This document shows positions 8,320 through 19,399 of a DNA stretch of 64,000 nucleotides, piece by piece. The stretch comes from Bacillus horti (lineage in GTDB: Bacteria; Bacillota; Bacilli; Caldalkalibacillales; JCM-10596). The stretch lies in contig NZ_JAUSTY010000014.1 of assembly GCF_030813115.1 (NCBI RefSeq), positions 1 to 64,000 on the forward strand. Direction: 5' to 3'. A program made the translations under genes and the position numbers. The notes below the pieces were generated by a model, which worked only from the letters and a program-made list of their open reading frames with translations, made no database searches and had not been told where the DNA came from. How positions within the stretch are numbered: position 1 is the stretch's first letter; every line of letters starts with the position of its first letter.

Positions 8320-10540
8320 AGAACCAACTCCAGAACAGATTGAGGAGCAACGCATTTATACAGAAATGGGATTAACGGATGAGGAGTTTGAGCTAGTTAA
8401 AAAGCTTCTTGGTCGTCGTCCTAACTATACGGAAACGGGTCTTTATAGTGTGATGTGGTCAGAGCACTGTAGCTACAAAAATTCTAAACCAGTATTAAGT
8501 CGTTTCCCAACGAAGGGTGAGCACGTTCTTCAAGGACCTGGAGAAGGGGCAGGAATCGTTGATATTGGGGACGGACAAGCGGTTGTATTTAAAATTGAAT
8601 CACATAACCATCCATCGGCGATTGAGCCTTATCAAGGAGCTGCTACTGGTGTTGGCGGTATTATCCGTGATGTCTTTTCAATGGGAGCACGTCCAGTTGC
8701 TTTATTAAACTCCTTACGCTTTGGCGAGCTTCAATCCCCGAAGGTACGTTATTTATTTGAGCACGTAGTTGCAGGGATTGCTGGATATGGAAACTGTATC
8801 GGTATCCCTACAGTAGGGGGAGAGATTTACTTCGATCCTTGCTATGAAGGAAATCCATTAGTGAATGCAATGTGTGTAGGTTTAATTGACCATGACAAAA
8901 TCCAAAAAGGTGTAGCAAAAGGAATCGGCAACCCAGTTATGTACGTGGGGGCAAGCACGGGTCGTGATGGAATCCATGGAGCCACCTTTGCTTCAGAGGA
9001 GCTAAGTGAGGAATCGGAGGCAAAACGTCCTGCTGTGCAAGTAGGAGATCCATTTATGGAGAAGCTATTATTAGAGGCTTGCTTAGAGCTCATTGAAACA
9101 GGAGCTGTTCAAGGGATTCAGGATATGGGAGCTGCTGGCTTAACCTCCTCCAGCTCTGAGATGGCCAGCAAAGCAGGGAACGGAATTGAAATGAATTTAG
9201 ACCTTGTCCCACAACGTGAGACTGGGATGAGTGCTTATGAAATGATGCTTTCAGAATCTCAAGAGCGTATGCTTGTTGTGGTTGAGCAGGGTAGAGAGCC
9301 TGAAGTGGAGGAGATCTTCAAGAAATGGGGTCTTCATTCAGCGATTATCGGTAGGGTAACGGATGACGGCATGCTTCGCTTAAAGCATCATGGAGAAGTA
9401 GTGGCCGAAGTTCCGGTGGATAGCTTAGCAGAGGATGCTCCAATTTACCATAAGCCTTCAAGTGTTCCTGCTTATTATACAGAGTTTCAAGCACAGGAGA
9501 CTAAGGAGCCAGCTGTTGACGATGTAAAAGAAACATGGCTAAAGCTTATGGCTGCCCCGACAATCGCGAGTAAAGAATGGGTTTATGACCAATATGATCA
9601 CATGGTACGGACAAACACGGTCCTTTCTCCAGGTTCTGACGCTGCTGTTATTCGTATTCGTGATACGAAGAAAGCCTTGGCAATGACAACGGATTGTAAC
9701 TCAAGATATATTTATCTTGATCCCGTTGTGGGTGGAGCTATCGCAGTGGCAGAAGCAGCTCGTAATGTTGTCTGCTCGGGAGCTAAACCACTAGCTATTA
9801 CTGACTGCTTGAATTTTGGTAGCCCAGAAAATCCAGAGATCTTCTGGCAGTTTGAAAAGGCAGCAGAAGGAATGAGTCAGGCCTGCTTGCATTTGAACAC
9901 GCCGGTAATTGGCGGAAACGTAAGCTTTTATAATGAGCGTAGTGGAATGGCAGTGTACCCTACACCAGTTGTGGGAATGGTAGGGTTAATAGAGGATACA
10001 AAGCATATTACAACTCAAGGATTTAAAAATGCTGGAGATACACTTATTTTACTAGGTCAAACACTAGCTGAATTTGGTGGTAGTGAGCTACAAAAGCTTG
10101 TTGAGGGTACAATTTCTGGTAAACCTCCTGTATTGAATTTAGATCAAGAGCAGACGATTCAGCAATTCACTTTGTCTGCGATTCAAGAAGGTGTGATTCA
10201 ATCAGCTCATGATCTTGCGGAAGGTGGGTTAGCGGCTACTGTAGCTGAATCGTCCATTAGTGGTGGAAAGGGTGCAACTATTGAGGCTTACTACGACGGA
10301 TCAGTGATCTCCTTCTTGTTCTCTGAGTCACAATCAAGAATTTTATTGAGTGTAGCGGATGAGTATACGGCTGCTCTTTTAGAAAAAGCAGAAGTAGCAG
10401 GTATCCATGCTCGGGTTATTGGTCACGTTACTGAAGATGATCAAGTAAGCGTTTCTGTAAATGAAAAACAGATTGTGTCCGTAACAGTAAATGAGTTAAA
10501 AGCAGCTTGGAAGGATGCGATTCCATGTCTTATGAAGTAA
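8306..10540 (+). CDS. purL: FGAM synthase large subunit
   Basis: PurL makes FGAM from FGAR, ATP and ammonia channelled from PurQ. At 744 residues it is the small, Gram-positive type that needs PurS and PurQ, not the 1300-residue fused enzyme. It contains the tandem PurM-like ATP-binding halves: [34 protein letters not shown] and [11 protein letters not shown] in the first, and [15 protein letters not shown] and [10 protein letters not shown] in the second. It starts inside purQ and its end overlaps the purF start. Confidence 0.97.
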   Translation: MSQYKEPTPEQIEEQRIYTEMGLTDEEFELVKKLLGRRPNYTETGLYSVMWSEHCSYKNSKPVLSRFPTKGEHVLQGPGEGAGIVDIGDGQAVVFKIESHNHPSAIEPYQGAATGVGGIIRDVFSMGARPVALLNSLRFGELQSPKVRYLFEHVVAGIAGYGNCIGIPTVGGEIYFDPCYEGNPLVNAMCVGLIDHDKIQKGVAKGIGNPVMYVGASTGRDGIHGATFASEELSEESEAKRPAVQVGDPFMEKLLLEACLELIETGAVQGIQDMGAAGLTSSSSEMASKAGNGIEMNLDLVPQRETGMSAYEMMLSESQERMLVVVEQGREPEVEEIFKKWGLHSAIIGRVTDDGMLRLKHHGEVVAEVPVDSLAEDAPIYHKPSSVPAYYTEFQAQETKEPAVDDVKETWLKLMAAPTIASKEWVYDQYDHMVRTNTVLSPGSDAAVIRIRDTKKALAMTTDCNSRYIYLDPVVGGAIAVAEAARNVVCSGAKPLAITDCLNFGSPENPEIFWQFEKAAEGMSQACLHLNTPVIGGNVSFYNERSGMAVYPTPVVGMVGLIEDTKHITTQGFKNAGDTLILLGQTLAEFGGSELQKLVEGTISGKPPVLNLDQEQTIQQFTLSAIQEGVIQSAHDLAEGGLAATVAESSISGGKGATIEAYYDGSVISFLFSESQSRILLSVADEYTAALLEKAEVAGIHARVIGHVTEDDQVSVSVNEKQIVSVTVNELKAAWKDAIPCLMK

Positions 10541-11955
10541 TGCATGATGACTTTATGCTTGATAAGTTAAATGAAGAGTGTGGCGTGTTCGGTATTTACG
10601 GGCATGCCCATGCTCCAGATTTAACGTATTATGGACTACACGCCTTGCAGCACCGTGGACAAGAAAGTGCTGGAATTGTAGCTTCGACGGGAGAGCAATT
10701 TCTTTCGCATAAAGGAATGGGGCTTGTGACTGAGGCTTTTGCGAACAATGCTTTGGAGAAGCTGAGTGGAAAGCATGCTATAGGCCATGTTCGTTACACG
10801 ACTGCTGGTGGGAGTCAGCTTGTGAATGCTCAGCCCCTTATTTTTAAATACAAGGCTGGCAATCTGGCCTTAGCTCATAACGGTAATTTAGTGAATGCGA
10901 ATCAAATTCGCAGTCATTTAGAGCGCCAAGGCTCCATTTTCCAAACAACAAGTGATACAGAGGTTATTGCCCATCTAATTGCACGCTCTGGTTATGACAG
11001 AATTGAGGACTCTATCAAAGAGGCGTTAAGCATGATTAAAGGCGCCTATGCCCTGTTATTCTTAACTGAGAATAAGCTAATTGCTGCTTTAGATCCAAAT
11101 GGACTGAGACCTTTATCTTTGGGGAAAATCGGGGATAATTATGTCTTTTCTTCTGAAACCTGTGCCTTCGATGTAGTTGGAGCGGAGTATATTCGTGAGG
11201 TTGAGCCAGGGGAAATGATTATTGTAGATGAAGATGGACTTCATTCGGAACGTTTTACCCAACAGACGCAGCGCTCAATTTGTAGCTTTGAATATATTTA
11301 CTTTGCTCGTCCTGATAGTAATATTGATGGGATTAATGTTCACCAAACGCGTAAAGAGCTAGGAAAAAAGCTTGTTCGAGAATTTCCAATTGAGGCGGAC
11401 GTGATTACTGGAGTTCCTGATTCAAGTATTTCAGCTGCCATTGGTTATGCTGAAGAATCTGGCATTCCATATGAATTGGGCTTAATCAAAAACCGCTATG
11501 TTGGACGTACGTTTATTCAACCTAACCAAGAACTACGCGCACAAGGGGTTAGAATGAAGCTCAGTGCAGTGCGTAAGGTAGTGGAAGGAAAACGTGTGGT
11601 GATGATCGATGATTCGATTGTTCGAGGGACAACTAGCGGAAGAATTGTTAATATGCTACGCGAAGCAGGGGCAAAGGAAGTTCATGTGCTAATTAGCTCT
11701 CCTCCTGTTATGAACCCATGCTTTTATGGGATTGATACGTCAACACGTGAGGAGCTTATTGCAGCGACAAAAACGGTTGAAGAGATTCGTGAATTTATCG
11801 GAGCAGACAGTTTAGGCTTCTTAAGTGTTGAAGGCATGATTGATGCGATTGGTCGAGAGGACCATGCTCCAAATAACGGACATTGTGTAGCTTGCTTTAC
11901 AGGACAGTATCCAACGGAAATCTATCCAGATACAGCAAACTGTGTTGATAAATAA
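10525..11955 (+). CDS. purF: Amidophosphoribosyltransferase
   Basis: PurF commits PRPP and glutamine to purine synthesis. After a short propeptide the catalytic Cys begins the Ntn-hydrolase domain at CGVFGIYGH, and [12 protein letters not shown] follows. The C-terminal half has the PRPP loop [14 protein letters not shown] and the Fe-S type cysteines expected in Bacillus PurF ([16 protein letters not shown]). The start is uncertain: ATG 10525 has GGAAGG upstream, while ATG 10540 or 10555 would shorten the propeptide from 18 to 13 or 8 residues, all cleaved off anyway. It overlaps purL. Confidence 0.96.
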   Translation: MSYEVMHDDFMLDKLNEECGVFGIYGHAHAPDLTYYGLHALQHRGQESAGIVASTGEQFLSHKGMGLVTEAFANNALEKLSGKHAIGHVRYTTAGGSQLVNAQPLIFKYKAGNLALAHNGNLVNANQIRSHLERQGSIFQTTSDTEVIAHLIARSGYDRIEDSIKEALSMIKGAYALLFLTENKLIAALDPNGLRPLSLGKIGDNYVFSSETCAFDVVGAEYIREVEPGEMIIVDEDGLHSERFTQQTQRSICSFEYIYFARPDSNIDGINVHQTRKELGKKLVREFPIEADVITGVPDSSISAAIGYAEESGIPYELGLIKNRYVGRTFIQPNQELRAQGVRMKLSAVRKVVEGKRVVMIDDSIVRGTTSGRIVNMLREAGAKEVHVLISSPPVMNPCFYGIDTSTREELIAATKTVEEIREFIGADSLGFLSVEGMIDAIGREDHAPNNGHCVACFTGQYPTEIYPDTANCVDK

Positions 11956-12059
11956 CCAACTGTGTTGTTCAATTACGAAATGCTGTTGCCATGAAATATC
12001 TAGACAATAGTTGAGAAACGATTATAGGTAAAAACCATACGGTGTAAGGAGTGGCCAAA

Positions 12060-13136
12060 ATGAGTGAAGCTTATAAACAAGCAGGGGTAGATATCCACGC
12101 TGGATATGAGTCTGTTGAACGGATAAAAAAGCATGTACAGAAAACAATGCGATCTGAGGTGCTTTCTGGTATAGGTGGCTTTGGGGCTATGTTTGAGCTT
12201 CCGGTGGACCGCTTCAAGCGCCCTGTCCTTGTTTCAGGGACAGATGGAGTCGGAACAAAGCTAAAGCTAGCTTTTACACTGGATAAGCATGACACAATTG
12301 GCATTGACGCTGTAGCGATGTGTGTCAATGATATTGTTGTACAAGGGGCAGAGCCCCTTTACTTTTTAGACTATGTAGCTTGCGGAAAGCTTGATCCTGC
12401 TCAGGTTGAAGGGATTGTCAAAGGGATTGCTGACGGCTGTCAGGAGGCAGGCTGTGCTTTAATTGGTGGAGAAACGGCGGAAATGCCTGGGTTTTATCCA
12501 GATAAAGAGTATGATGTAGCTGGTTTTACTGTAGGTGTCGTAGAAAAAGATAAGATCATCAGCGGTCAAAGCATTGAGCCAGGTGACTTACTCATTGGCT
12601 TACCATCAAGTGGTATTCATAGTAATGGATTCTCCTTGGTTCGAAAGCTTCTTGTTGATTCAGGAAAGTTTAACCTAGCTACTCCCATTAAGAAGCTTAT
12701 CGAGACAGATGAATATGGAGAGGTAACCCTTGGGGATATTCTACTTACACCAACACGTATCTATGTCAAACCTATCTTAAAGCTGCTAGAGCAGTTTGAG
12801 GTGAAAGGGATGGCTCATATCACAGGTGGAGGCTTTTATGAAAATATTCCACGTATGCTACCTGAGCAATGTGAAGCTGAGATTGATGTAGGCTCATGGC
12901 CAATTCCAGCTATTTTTAAGCTTCTACAGCGTGAGGGAGAGCTAAGTGATCAGGATATGTATAACACGTTTAATATGGGAGTCGGATTTGTTATAGCGGT
13001 TAAAAATGAAGACGCCATTGAAGTGCTGAACTTCCTAGAGTCTATTGGGGAAAAAGCCTATCTAATGGGACGTATTCAACAAGGCTCCGCAGGCATTCAT
13101 TTAGCAGGTTTAGCTTATGACGAAGGTAAGGAGTAG
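12060..13136 (+). CDS. purM: Phosphoribosylformylglycinamidine cyclo-ligase
   Basis: PurM closes the imidazole ring, turning FGAM into AIR. The 358 residues start [17 protein letters not shown], matching Bacillus PurM closely. [31 protein letters not shown] and [11 protein letters not shown] form the ATP site. I chose ATG 12060 because AAGGAG lies seven bases ahead. The in-frame GTG at 12051 overlaps that site. The 104-bp gap behind purF shows no clear element. Confidence 0.97.
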   Translation: MSEAYKQAGVDIHAGYESVERIKKHVQKTMRSEVLSGIGGFGAMFELPVDRFKRPVLVSGTDGVGTKLKLAFTLDKHDTIGIDAVAMCVNDIVVQGAEPLYFLDYVACGKLDPAQVEGIVKGIADGCQEAGCALIGGETAEMPGFYPDKEYDVAGFTVGVVEKDKIISGQSIEPGDLLIGLPSSGIHSNGFSLVRKLLVDSGKFNLATPIKKLIETDEYGEVTLGDILLTPTRIYVKPILKLLEQFEVKGMAHITGGGFYENIPRMLPEQCEAEIDVGSWPIPAIFKLLQREGELSDQDMYNTFNMGVGFVIAVKNEDAIEVLNFLESIGEKAYLMGRIQQGSAGIHLAGLAYDEGKE

Positions 13137-13142
13137 TAGGGG

Positions 13143-13748
13143 ATGGGTAAAGTAGCCGTTTTTGCTTCTGGCAGTGGAAGTAATTTTGAAGCGATTATGC
13201 AAGCTTTTCATAACCACAAAGAGGTTAAACCTGCCTTGTTGGTTTGTGACCAGCCAGAAGCATATGCTATTCAGAGGAGCGAGAAGTGGCAGGTTCCTGC
13301 GTTTGTTTGCTCTCCAAAGCTCTATGCTTCTAAGCAGGAGTATGAGGAAGCGATTCTTAGACAGCTAGAGGAAAAGCAAATTGAATATATTGTGTTAGCA
13401 GGGTATATGCGTTTGATCGGTCCAACTCTGCTAAAGGCATATAGAAACCGGATTATTAATATTCATCCTTCTCTGCTTCCGGCATTTCCAGGTAAGGATG
13501 CGATTGGACAAGCTTTTGCTAGTGGGGTGAGAGTTACTGGAGTAACGGTTCATTTTGTGGATGAAGGAATGGATACAGGCCCCATTATTGCCCAAGAAGC
13601 ACTGGCAATAGAGATAGATGATACAAAGGACACCCTAACTAAGAAAATTCAAGAGGTAGAGCATAGGCTCTATCCTCGTGTTATAGAAGCATTTGTTTTG
13701 AGACTAATACATGTGGAGGAGGGAAAAGTCATATGGGAAACAGCGTGA
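13143..13748 (+). CDS. purN: Glycinamide ribonucleotide formyltransferase
   Basis: PurN transfers the formyl group of 10-formyl-tetrahydrofolate to GAR. The 201-residue enzyme begins [15 protein letters not shown] (phosphate loop). It carries [13 protein letters not shown], the catalytic [17 protein letters not shown] (Asn-His) and [19 protein letters not shown]. It starts six bases after purM and runs 16 bases into purH. Confidence 0.96.
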   Translation: MGKVAVFASGSGSNFEAIMQAFHNHKEVKPALLVCDQPEAYAIQRSEKWQVPAFVCSPKLYASKQEYEEAILRQLEEKQIEYIVLAGYMRLIGPTLLKAYRNRIINIHPSLLPAFPGKDAIGQAFASGVRVTGVTVHFVDEGMDTGPIIAQEALAIEIDDTKDTLTKKIQEVEHRLYPRVIEAFVLRLIHVEEGKVIWETA

Positions 13749-15361
13749 AACGTGCGTTAATTAGCGTATCAGATAAGACGGGTGTGTTGGAGCTAGCACG
13801 TGAGCTTGAGCAGCTTGGAGTTGAAATCATCTCGACGGGTGGAACGGCTAAGCTTTTAGAGGAATCCGGGGTAAAGGTCACAGGAATATCCGAGGTAACG
13901 GGTTTTCCTGAAATCATGGATGGCCGAGTTAAAACACTTCATCCAAATATTCATGGCGGTTTATTAGGGGTTCGTGATCTATCTGAGCATCAACAGCAGA
14001 TGGAGGAAAACGGGATTAAGCCTATTGATTTAGTTATCGTAAATTTATACCCCTTTGCTGAAACGATTGCAAAACCGGATGTTACGTTCAAGGATGCGAT
14101 TGAAAATATAGATATTGGCGGTCCGTCCATGCTACGCTCAGCGGCTAAAAACCATGCCTATGTTACTGTGCTCGTTGATCAGCAGGACTATGCCCAAGTA
14201 CTTTCACAGCTTAAGCATACGGGTGAGGTAGAAGCGTCAACTCGTCAGCGTTTGGCAGCTAAAGTGTTTAGACACACGGCAGCTTATGACAGCATGATCG
14301 GAGAATACCTGACTCAGCAGGTGCTCGAGCAGCAAGACGTAACAAGCCAAGGTATGGAAAGTAGTAGTGAAGCTCAAAACCTTGCAGATAGTGAGCTTGT
14401 TAAGGAACAGTACCATACGGAAAAGCTAACTGTTACATTTGAAAAAGTTCAGGATTTACGTTATGGAGAAAATCCTCATCAAAAGGCTGCTTTCTATCGA
14501 TTGCCTCAGGCTGTCCCTAGTACAATTAGTCAAGCAGAACAGCTACATGGCAAGGAGCTTTCCTACAACAATATTAATGATGCTGACGCAGCATTAAGTA
14601 TTGTACGTGAGTTTAAACAGCCAGCAGTGGTGGCCGTTAAGCATATGAATCCTTGTGGTGTTGGAATCGGAGCTACAATTGAAGAAGCGTTTGATAAAGC
14701 GTATGAGGCAGATCCAGTGTCTATCTTTGGTGGTATCGTAGCAGCTAATCGAGTAATTGATGAGCAAACGGCATTAAAGCTAAGTGACATTTTCCTTGAA
14801 ATCGTTATGGCTCCTGACTTTACTCCTGAAGCGTTAAGCCTTTTACAAAAAAAGAAAAACATTCGCTTGCTGAAAATGGGAGAAATCTCTGCATTCACCG
14901 AGCCGTTCTCGCGTTATCAAACAGTTGCTGGAGGGCTCCTGGTTCAGGATCAGGATATCCTAGAGATCGAAGCGGATCAGCTGCAGGTTGTGACAGAGCG
15001 CGCTCCTTCTAACGAAGAGCTTGAACAGCTATTATTTGCTTGGAAGGTCGTTAAGCATGTAAAATCTAACGCGATTGTGCTAGCGAAGGACGGTCAAACG
15101 ATTGGTGTGGGTGCGGGGCAAATGAACCGTGTAGGCTCAGCAAAGATTGCTATTGAGCAGGCTGGTGAAAAAAGTAAGGGCTCTGTTCTATCCTCTGATG
15201 CCTTTTTCCCAATGGGAGATACGGTACAGACAGCGGCAGCAGCAGGTGTTACGGCTATTATCCAGCCTGGAGGCTCGATTAAGGACGAAGAGTCTATTCA
15301 GGAAGCAAATAAGCATGGGATTGCCATGGTGTTTACGGGTGTGAGACACTTTAAACATTAG
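13733..15361 (+). CDS. purH: Bifunctional AICAR transformylase / IMP cyclohydrolase
   Basis: PurH performs the last two steps to IMP. The N-terminal MGS-like cyclohydrolase domain (about residues 1-145) has [18 protein letters not shown] and [13 protein letters not shown]. The transformylase part has [25 protein letters not shown] and [11 protein letters not shown]. The length of 542 residues includes a roughly 20-residue Ser/Glu-rich linker near 200-225 that is longer than I expect for Bacillus. GGAGGAGGG precedes the start, which lies inside purN. Confidence 0.96.
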   Translation: MGNSVKRALISVSDKTGVLELARELEQLGVEIISTGGTAKLLEESGVKVTGISEVTGFPEIMDGRVKTLHPNIHGGLLGVRDLSEHQQQMEENGIKPIDLVIVNLYPFAETIAKPDVTFKDAIENIDIGGPSMLRSAAKNHAYVTVLVDQQDYAQVLSQLKHTGEVEASTRQRLAAKVFRHTAAYDSMIGEYLTQQVLEQQDVTSQGMESSSEAQNLADSELVKEQYHTEKLTVTFEKVQDLRYGENPHQKAAFYRLPQAVPSTISQAEQLHGKELSYNNINDADAALSIVREFKQPAVVAVKHMNPCGVGIGATIEEAFDKAYEADPVSIFGGIVAANRVIDEQTALKLSDIFLEIVMAPDFTPEALSLLQKKKNIRLLKMGEISAFTEPFSRYQTVAGGLLVQDQDILEIEADQLQVVTERAPSNEELEQLLFAWKVVKHVKSNAIVLAKDGQTIGVGAGQMNRVGSAKIAIEQAGEKSKGSVLSSDAFFPMGDTVQTAAAAGVTAIIQPGGSIKDEESIQEANKHGIAMVFTGVRHFKH

Positions 15362-15389
15362 TTAATATATAGGAATTAGGAGGTAGCTC

Positions 15390-16700
15390 ATGAAAGTACT
15401 AGTGATTGGTCAAGGAGGACGTGAGCATACGATCTGTTGGAAGCTCAAGCAAAGCAATAAGGTCAGTGAGGTGTATTGTGCTCCCGGTAACGGTGGAATT
15501 GGCTCTATCGCTGAAATTGTACCGATTAAGGAAAGCCAAGTCAATGAGCTTATCCAGTTTGTGCAGGAGAAGCAGATTGACCTTACCTTTGTAGGACCGG
15601 AACAGCCTTTAACTGAAGGGATTGTCGATCAGTTTGAAAAGGCAGGCTTAAAAATCTATGGTCCTCATCAATCGGCAGCAGTCATAGAGGGAAGTAAGTC
15701 CTTTGCTAAGGAGCTTATGAAAAAATACCATATCCCGACAGCAACCTATGAGGTATTTACCACGGAAAACGATGCGATTCGTTATCTTGAACAGGAACAA
15801 ACGAAGGCTCCAATTGTAATTAAAGCGGATGGTTTAGCAGCAGGAAAAGGGGTTGTCGTCGCTCAAACAATGGAGGAAGCTAAGCAGGCTGTTCATGACA
15901 TGATGGGTGAAGCTAAGTTTGGAGAGGCTGGCTATCAGGTTGTCATCGAGGAGTTTTTACAGGGTGAAGAGCTATCCCTAATGGCCTTTGTTGACGGAGA
16001 AACTGTCCTACCTATGGTACCTGCACAGGATCATAAGCCCGTTTTTGATGGAGATGAAGGTCCTAATACAGGTGGAATGGGGGCCTATTCACCAGTTCCG
16101 CAGTTTGGAGAAAAAGATGTGGAGCAGGCTGTAAAAACAATCCTGCTTCCGACAGCTAAAGCGATGGTAGCTGAAGGTAAGCCGTTTCGAGGTATTCTGT
16201 ACGCTGGCTTGATGATGACAGCAGAAGGAGCAAAGGTTATAGAGTTTAACGCTCGCTTTGGTGATCCAGAAACCCAGGTTATTTTACCAAGATTAGAAAC
16301 GGATTTAGTAGAAGTTATTGAGGCTTCTTTAGATGGGACGCTTCATAAGCTAGAGCTAGAATGGTCAGAGGATAATGTGGTTACTGTTGTTTTAGCCTCA
16401 CCTGGATATCCTCAGGATTATCCTAAAGGTCTTGAAATCACTGGAGTTGAAAAAGCGCAAGAACAGGAGAATGTTTTCTTGTTTCATGCAGGAACGAAGC
16501 TAGAGAAGGAAAGCCTCGTTACTTCTGGGGGACGAGTCATTAATGTGACGGCAAAGGGCTCCTCTTTAAAGGAAACGAGAGAGAAAGTATATAAAGCTGT
16601 TGACCTAATCAAATTTGAGGGTGTACATTACAGGAAAGACATTGCTCAAAAGGCCATGAATTTCTTTGGTAACCTTGTTCAAAAAGCTCAAGAGGAATAG
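15390..16700 (+). CDS. purD: Glycinamide ribonucleotide synthetase
   Basis: PurD ligates glycine to phosphoribosylamine with ATP, the step after PurF. It is an ATP-grasp enzyme of 436 residues. The N-terminal KVLVIGQGGREH leads; the ATP-grasp core has VIKADGLAAGKGVVVA, the Mg-binding FNARFGDPETQ and DGPNTGGMGAYSP-like residues near 225. It ends the operon. TTAGGAGG gives a good ribosome binding site. Confidence 0.97.
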   Translation: MKVLVIGQGGREHTICWKLKQSNKVSEVYCAPGNGGIGSIAEIVPIKESQVNELIQFVQEKQIDLTFVGPEQPLTEGIVDQFEKAGLKIYGPHQSAAVIEGSKSFAKELMKKYHIPTATYEVFTTENDAIRYLEQEQTKAPIVIKADGLAAGKGVVVAQTMEEAKQAVHDMMGEAKFGEAGYQVVIEEFLQGEELSLMAFVDGETVLPMVPAQDHKPVFDGDEGPNTGGMGAYSPVPQFGEKDVEQAVKTILLPTAKAMVAEGKPFRGILYAGLMMTAEGAKVIEFNARFGDPETQVILPRLETDLVEVIEASLDGTLHKLELEWSEDNVVTVVLASPGYPQDYPKGLEITGVEKAQEQENVFLFHAGTKLEKESLVTSGGRVINVTAKGSSLKETREKVYKAVDLIKFEGVHYRKDIAQKAMNFFGNLVQKAQEE

Positions 16701-16730
16701 AGCTTTACAGAGCTTAACAAAGCTTAATCT
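16701..16730. repeat. Three ~10-bp imperfect tandem units after purD
   Basis: Immediately after the purD stop, agctttacag, agcttaacaa and agcttaatct lie head to tail, one helical turn each. Similar three-copy short arrays occur in other gaps of this window (49924, 55337, 62413). Confidence 0.5.
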
Positions 16731-16801
16731 AGTAGAGGAGCTTACAATATATAGAAAGCTCTTAGCAGGCGTACTCAGCCAAATAGCTTTGAAAAATAAA
16801 T

Positions 16802-16842
16802 GGCGTATACCTAGGTCATATATAGACTTTGGTGTACGCCTT
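16802..16842 (+). terminator. Probable terminator of the purine operon
   Basis: GGCGTATACC pairs with GGTGTACGCC (10 bp with one wobble) around a 19-base loop, followed by TTTATAAATT. The T tract is weak, but it is the only hairpin between purD and the convergent MATE gene. Confidence 0.6.
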
Positions 16843-16908
16843 TATAAATTATGGAATAGACAACCTCTTCGAGTGGGCTTCAATAGAAGCTTTTCTTATA
16901 GGCATTAA

Positions 16909-18288
16909 TCAAGCCTCTGCAGGCTGCTGCTCCTCGTTTCTTACTAATGATGCTTTCTCCCAACGTCCCAATAGATAGTAGAACCATGAGAAGAAGAAGG
17001 TTAATACTTGAATGAAACCTAGCGTGAAAAATACTCCTGTTGTTACGTTCTCAAATAAATGAGGAAGAGTAAACATACTCACGATGACGATGACGTACAT
17101 ATTTACGATGGTCAAAGTCATGCTTCCTTTGGCATCTCCTGATCCTGCTACAACAAAGATAAAGACAGTAGCTACGATATTCAGAGCCCATGGAATGGAG
17201 TAGAACATGATAAACTCTGAAAATAAAGGGACAAGATGTGGCTCAGCAGCCAGAAGAGAAGCAAATATGGAATGCGAACTCATGACAAGAAGTGCCACAA
17301 GACTTCCAAAGCTTAATAGAACAGTGGCCATTTTTTTAACTAGATCACGAATCTCATCATATTCTTTAGCCCCTACATGCTTAGATACCATAGGTATTAA
17401 GCTAGAGGTGAAATTTTGAGCCAGCACACCAAAGAAAGCGAAGATATAAGTCCCAACAGCAAAAACATTAAAGGCATCAGACGGATAGTAAGAGAGAATG
17501 AGTATATAAAGAAACATAGAAAGGTTGAAGGTTAATCCAGTAAAGACCTGTGAGCTAATATAACCTTTGTTTTCAAGCAAAAGCTTATAATCCAGTCTCC
17601 AGGATAAATCGGATTTCTTCATATTAATCTCCAAGTAATCTTTTAAGAAAATATGCCAAAATACAAAAATGGCACAGCATAAATTAGCGATGATGGTCCC
17701 CATAGCTGCTCCAGACAAAATAGGGAGTCCAAGATTGTTAAATAAGAGCATGGAAAGTGGTGTTACGATTATATTGATTATTGCAGTTAACGCTAAGGCT
17801 TTATATATAATTTTGATTTTCCGAAAATACCTAGGTAATAGTAAAAGCAAATTATTAAGAGACATAAAAACATAGCCGAGCAAATACACCCCTAAATAAT
17901 TTTTTACAAATTCACTTGTAGCTGCATTGACCCCAAATAACTTCACTAGCAAAGGAAGAAAAAGGACTCCAAGACAAGTGATTACTATACCACCATAAAT
18001 GGTGAAGGAGAAGGCTCCTCTAATTCCCCTTTTAACCTCATCTAATTTCCCTGCTCCTAGATTTTGACTGAGGTAAATAAGAAGGGAAGAAACCACGGCT
18101 ACTAAAACAGCTTCGATAAGAATAACCACTGAGGCGGAGACTCTAACAGCCGCTAGTGCATCTGCTTCCCCTACCATAAAGTAAATCCAAAATAAATCGA
18201 TCCATATTAATAGTAGATCAAAAATACCTATTAAAGTGACCGGCAGAGAAAAGGTTAAGATTGATTTCCACGTATTTTTCTTGTCCAT
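16909..18288 (-). CDS. MATE-family efflux protein, putative RiPP exporter
   Basis: The 459-residue protein has about twelve hydrophobic segments and the general look of the MATE multidrug/oligosaccharidyl-lipid flippase superfamily. Like these, it would use an ion gradient to export small molecules. It is the last gene of the minus-strand RiPP operon: its ATG lies two bases after the stop of the dehydrogenase gene, with GAGGAG inside that gene's end. Position and coupling suggest it exports the mature peptide or gives self-protection. Thiopeptide clusters use varied exporters, so the role is inference. The C-terminal tail (RNEEQQPAEA) is polar and cytosolic. Confidence 0.85.
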   Translation of the reverse strand: MDKKNTWKSILTFSLPVTLIGIFDLLLIWIDLFWIYFMVGEADALAAVRVSASVVILIEAVLVAVVSSLLIYLSQNLGAGKLDEVKRGIRGAFSFTIYGGIVITCLGVLFLPLLVKLFGVNAATSEFVKNYLGVYLLGYVFMSLNNLLLLLPRYFRKIKIIYKALALTAIINIIVTPLSMLLFNNLGLPILSGAAMGTIIANLCCAIFVFWHIFLKDYLEINMKKSDLSWRLDYKLLLENKGYISSQVFTGLTFNLSMFLYILILSYYPSDAFNVFAVGTYIFAFFGVLAQNFTSSLIPMVSKHVGAKEYDEIRDLVKKMATVLLSFGSLVALLVMSSHSIFASLLAAEPHLVPLFSEFIMFYSIPWALNIVATVFIFVVAGSGDAKGSMTLTIVNMYVIVIVSMFTLPHLFENVTTGVFFTLGFIQVLTFFFSWFYYLLGRWEKASLVRNEEQQPAEA

Positions 18289-18290
18289 AC

Positions 18291-19385
18291 CTATAGTCTC
18301 CTCTGTGGTTTGCTACCGGAAAGTGTAAAGTAAAAAGGAGTGTAGCTGGAGCTATCTAAGCCAAACAACTCTTCAACCTCATCAATATTAAAGCTTTTAA
18401 TTGGTCTGCAAAACTGCTCCTTATCGGAGTGCTGTAAACAAAGAAACTGAGCGATAAATCCTAGGGCAAGTAAATAATCTGAAGCATTTTTATCTGTAAG
18501 ACAACGATGATCTAAAAGCAAAAAAGTAACAAAAGAAACACCATATGAATTAACAAAGGGATAAATTTTATTTAAGCTTTGATAGCTAATGGGCTGCTGT
18601 TTATCTGTGGAACAGACAAAGTCCCCTTCTCCTACGTTATAATAAGTCAACGCTTGAATGCTGTGCTTATCCTCAAATTGAAAAAATTTCGCGGTATCCC
18701 TAATTACCTGTTCAAGACGGCTATTAAACTCATCCGGATTCGTTAGATATTTTGGATAGGGGTATGTGATTGAATGAAGATAAGGACCACTGTTTCTGAT
18801 TGCAGCAGTTTCCATAAAGCTCGAAATATCTTTGAAGTTCGTCGAATCCATAGCCATATCTATTAATTCAAGATGAATCTGCTGTTGTGTGCAGTGAAGC
18901 TTGTACGTCAGACCAAGCTGTTCGCCCACGTATAACACGTTGTATAGGAGATGACCTGCTTCTAAAAGAAGGAGTGTCTTTTTAATATGTAAATAATAAA
19001 CAGGATACTTGTCTTCAAATTCTATGAGTATATCTCCTTTAGTAGCATGCAACACATTATTTCTAAAATATTCCAGTCTGTGATCAGTGGGATGCTTTGA
19101 TATAAAATATTGATCTCCTAAAGCGATAAACAGCTTAATAGGATACAAACTTCTGGGTGATGGATAACCTTTATGGGTTTTATAGTGTGTATCCTGTTCC
19201 ACTCTATTGAAATCATTAAGCTGTAGCAGGAGCTCAAACCTCTCTAGCTCTGAGTTGCTTAAACTAGTAGGGATCTCCGCTGTGACCGATTGGTAATCGT
19301 TTAAATTGGAGTGAAGCTGTTGTTGGATAGAACGGACGCCATAGTTAGAAGCTAATTCTCCAAGAAAATCTTTTTTTGTATACAT
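18291..19385 (-). CDS. SagB-type FMN azoline dehydrogenase (nitroreductase family)
   Basis: This 364-residue protein resembles SagB/McbC-type flavin oxidases, which turn thiazolines or oxazolines into aromatic azoles. Family-like segments are PSPRSLYPIKLFIAL near residues 75-89 (the position of the PSAGALYP element), LLEAGHLLYNVLYVGEQLGL near 136-155, and an ending FGLDSSSYTPFYFTLSG like the usual GLD....P.y...G close. The proline-less PSPRSL variant suggests divergence. It lies 14 bp after the YcaO gene and directly before the exporter. One thiazoline from the single core Cys would be its predicted substrate. Remote homology by eye, hence moderate confidence. Confidence 0.75.
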   Translation of the reverse strand: MYTKKDFLGELASNYGVRSIQQQLHSNLNDYQSVTAEIPTSLSNSELERFELLLQLNDFNRVEQDTHYKTHKGYPSPRSLYPIKLFIALGDQYFISKHPTDHRLEYFRNNVLHATKGDILIEFEDKYPVYYLHIKKTLLLLEAGHLLYNVLYVGEQLGLTYKLHCTQQQIHLELIDMAMDSTNFKDISSFMETAAIRNSGPYLHSITYPYPKYLTNPDEFNSRLEQVIRDTAKFFQFEDKHSIQALTYYNVGEGDFVCSTDKQQPISYQSLNKIYPFVNSYGVSFVTFLLLDHRCLTDKNASDYLLALGFIAQFLCLQHSDKEQFCRPIKSFNIDEVEELFGLDSSSYTPFYFTLSGSKPQRRL

Positions 19386-19399
19386 GCTTCTGCCCCCTT

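Noticed and set aside
16666-16908. Plus-strand ORF of 80 codons after purD
   Set aside because: It overlaps the end of purD and runs through the operon terminator hairpin. There is no ribosome binding site or family similarity.
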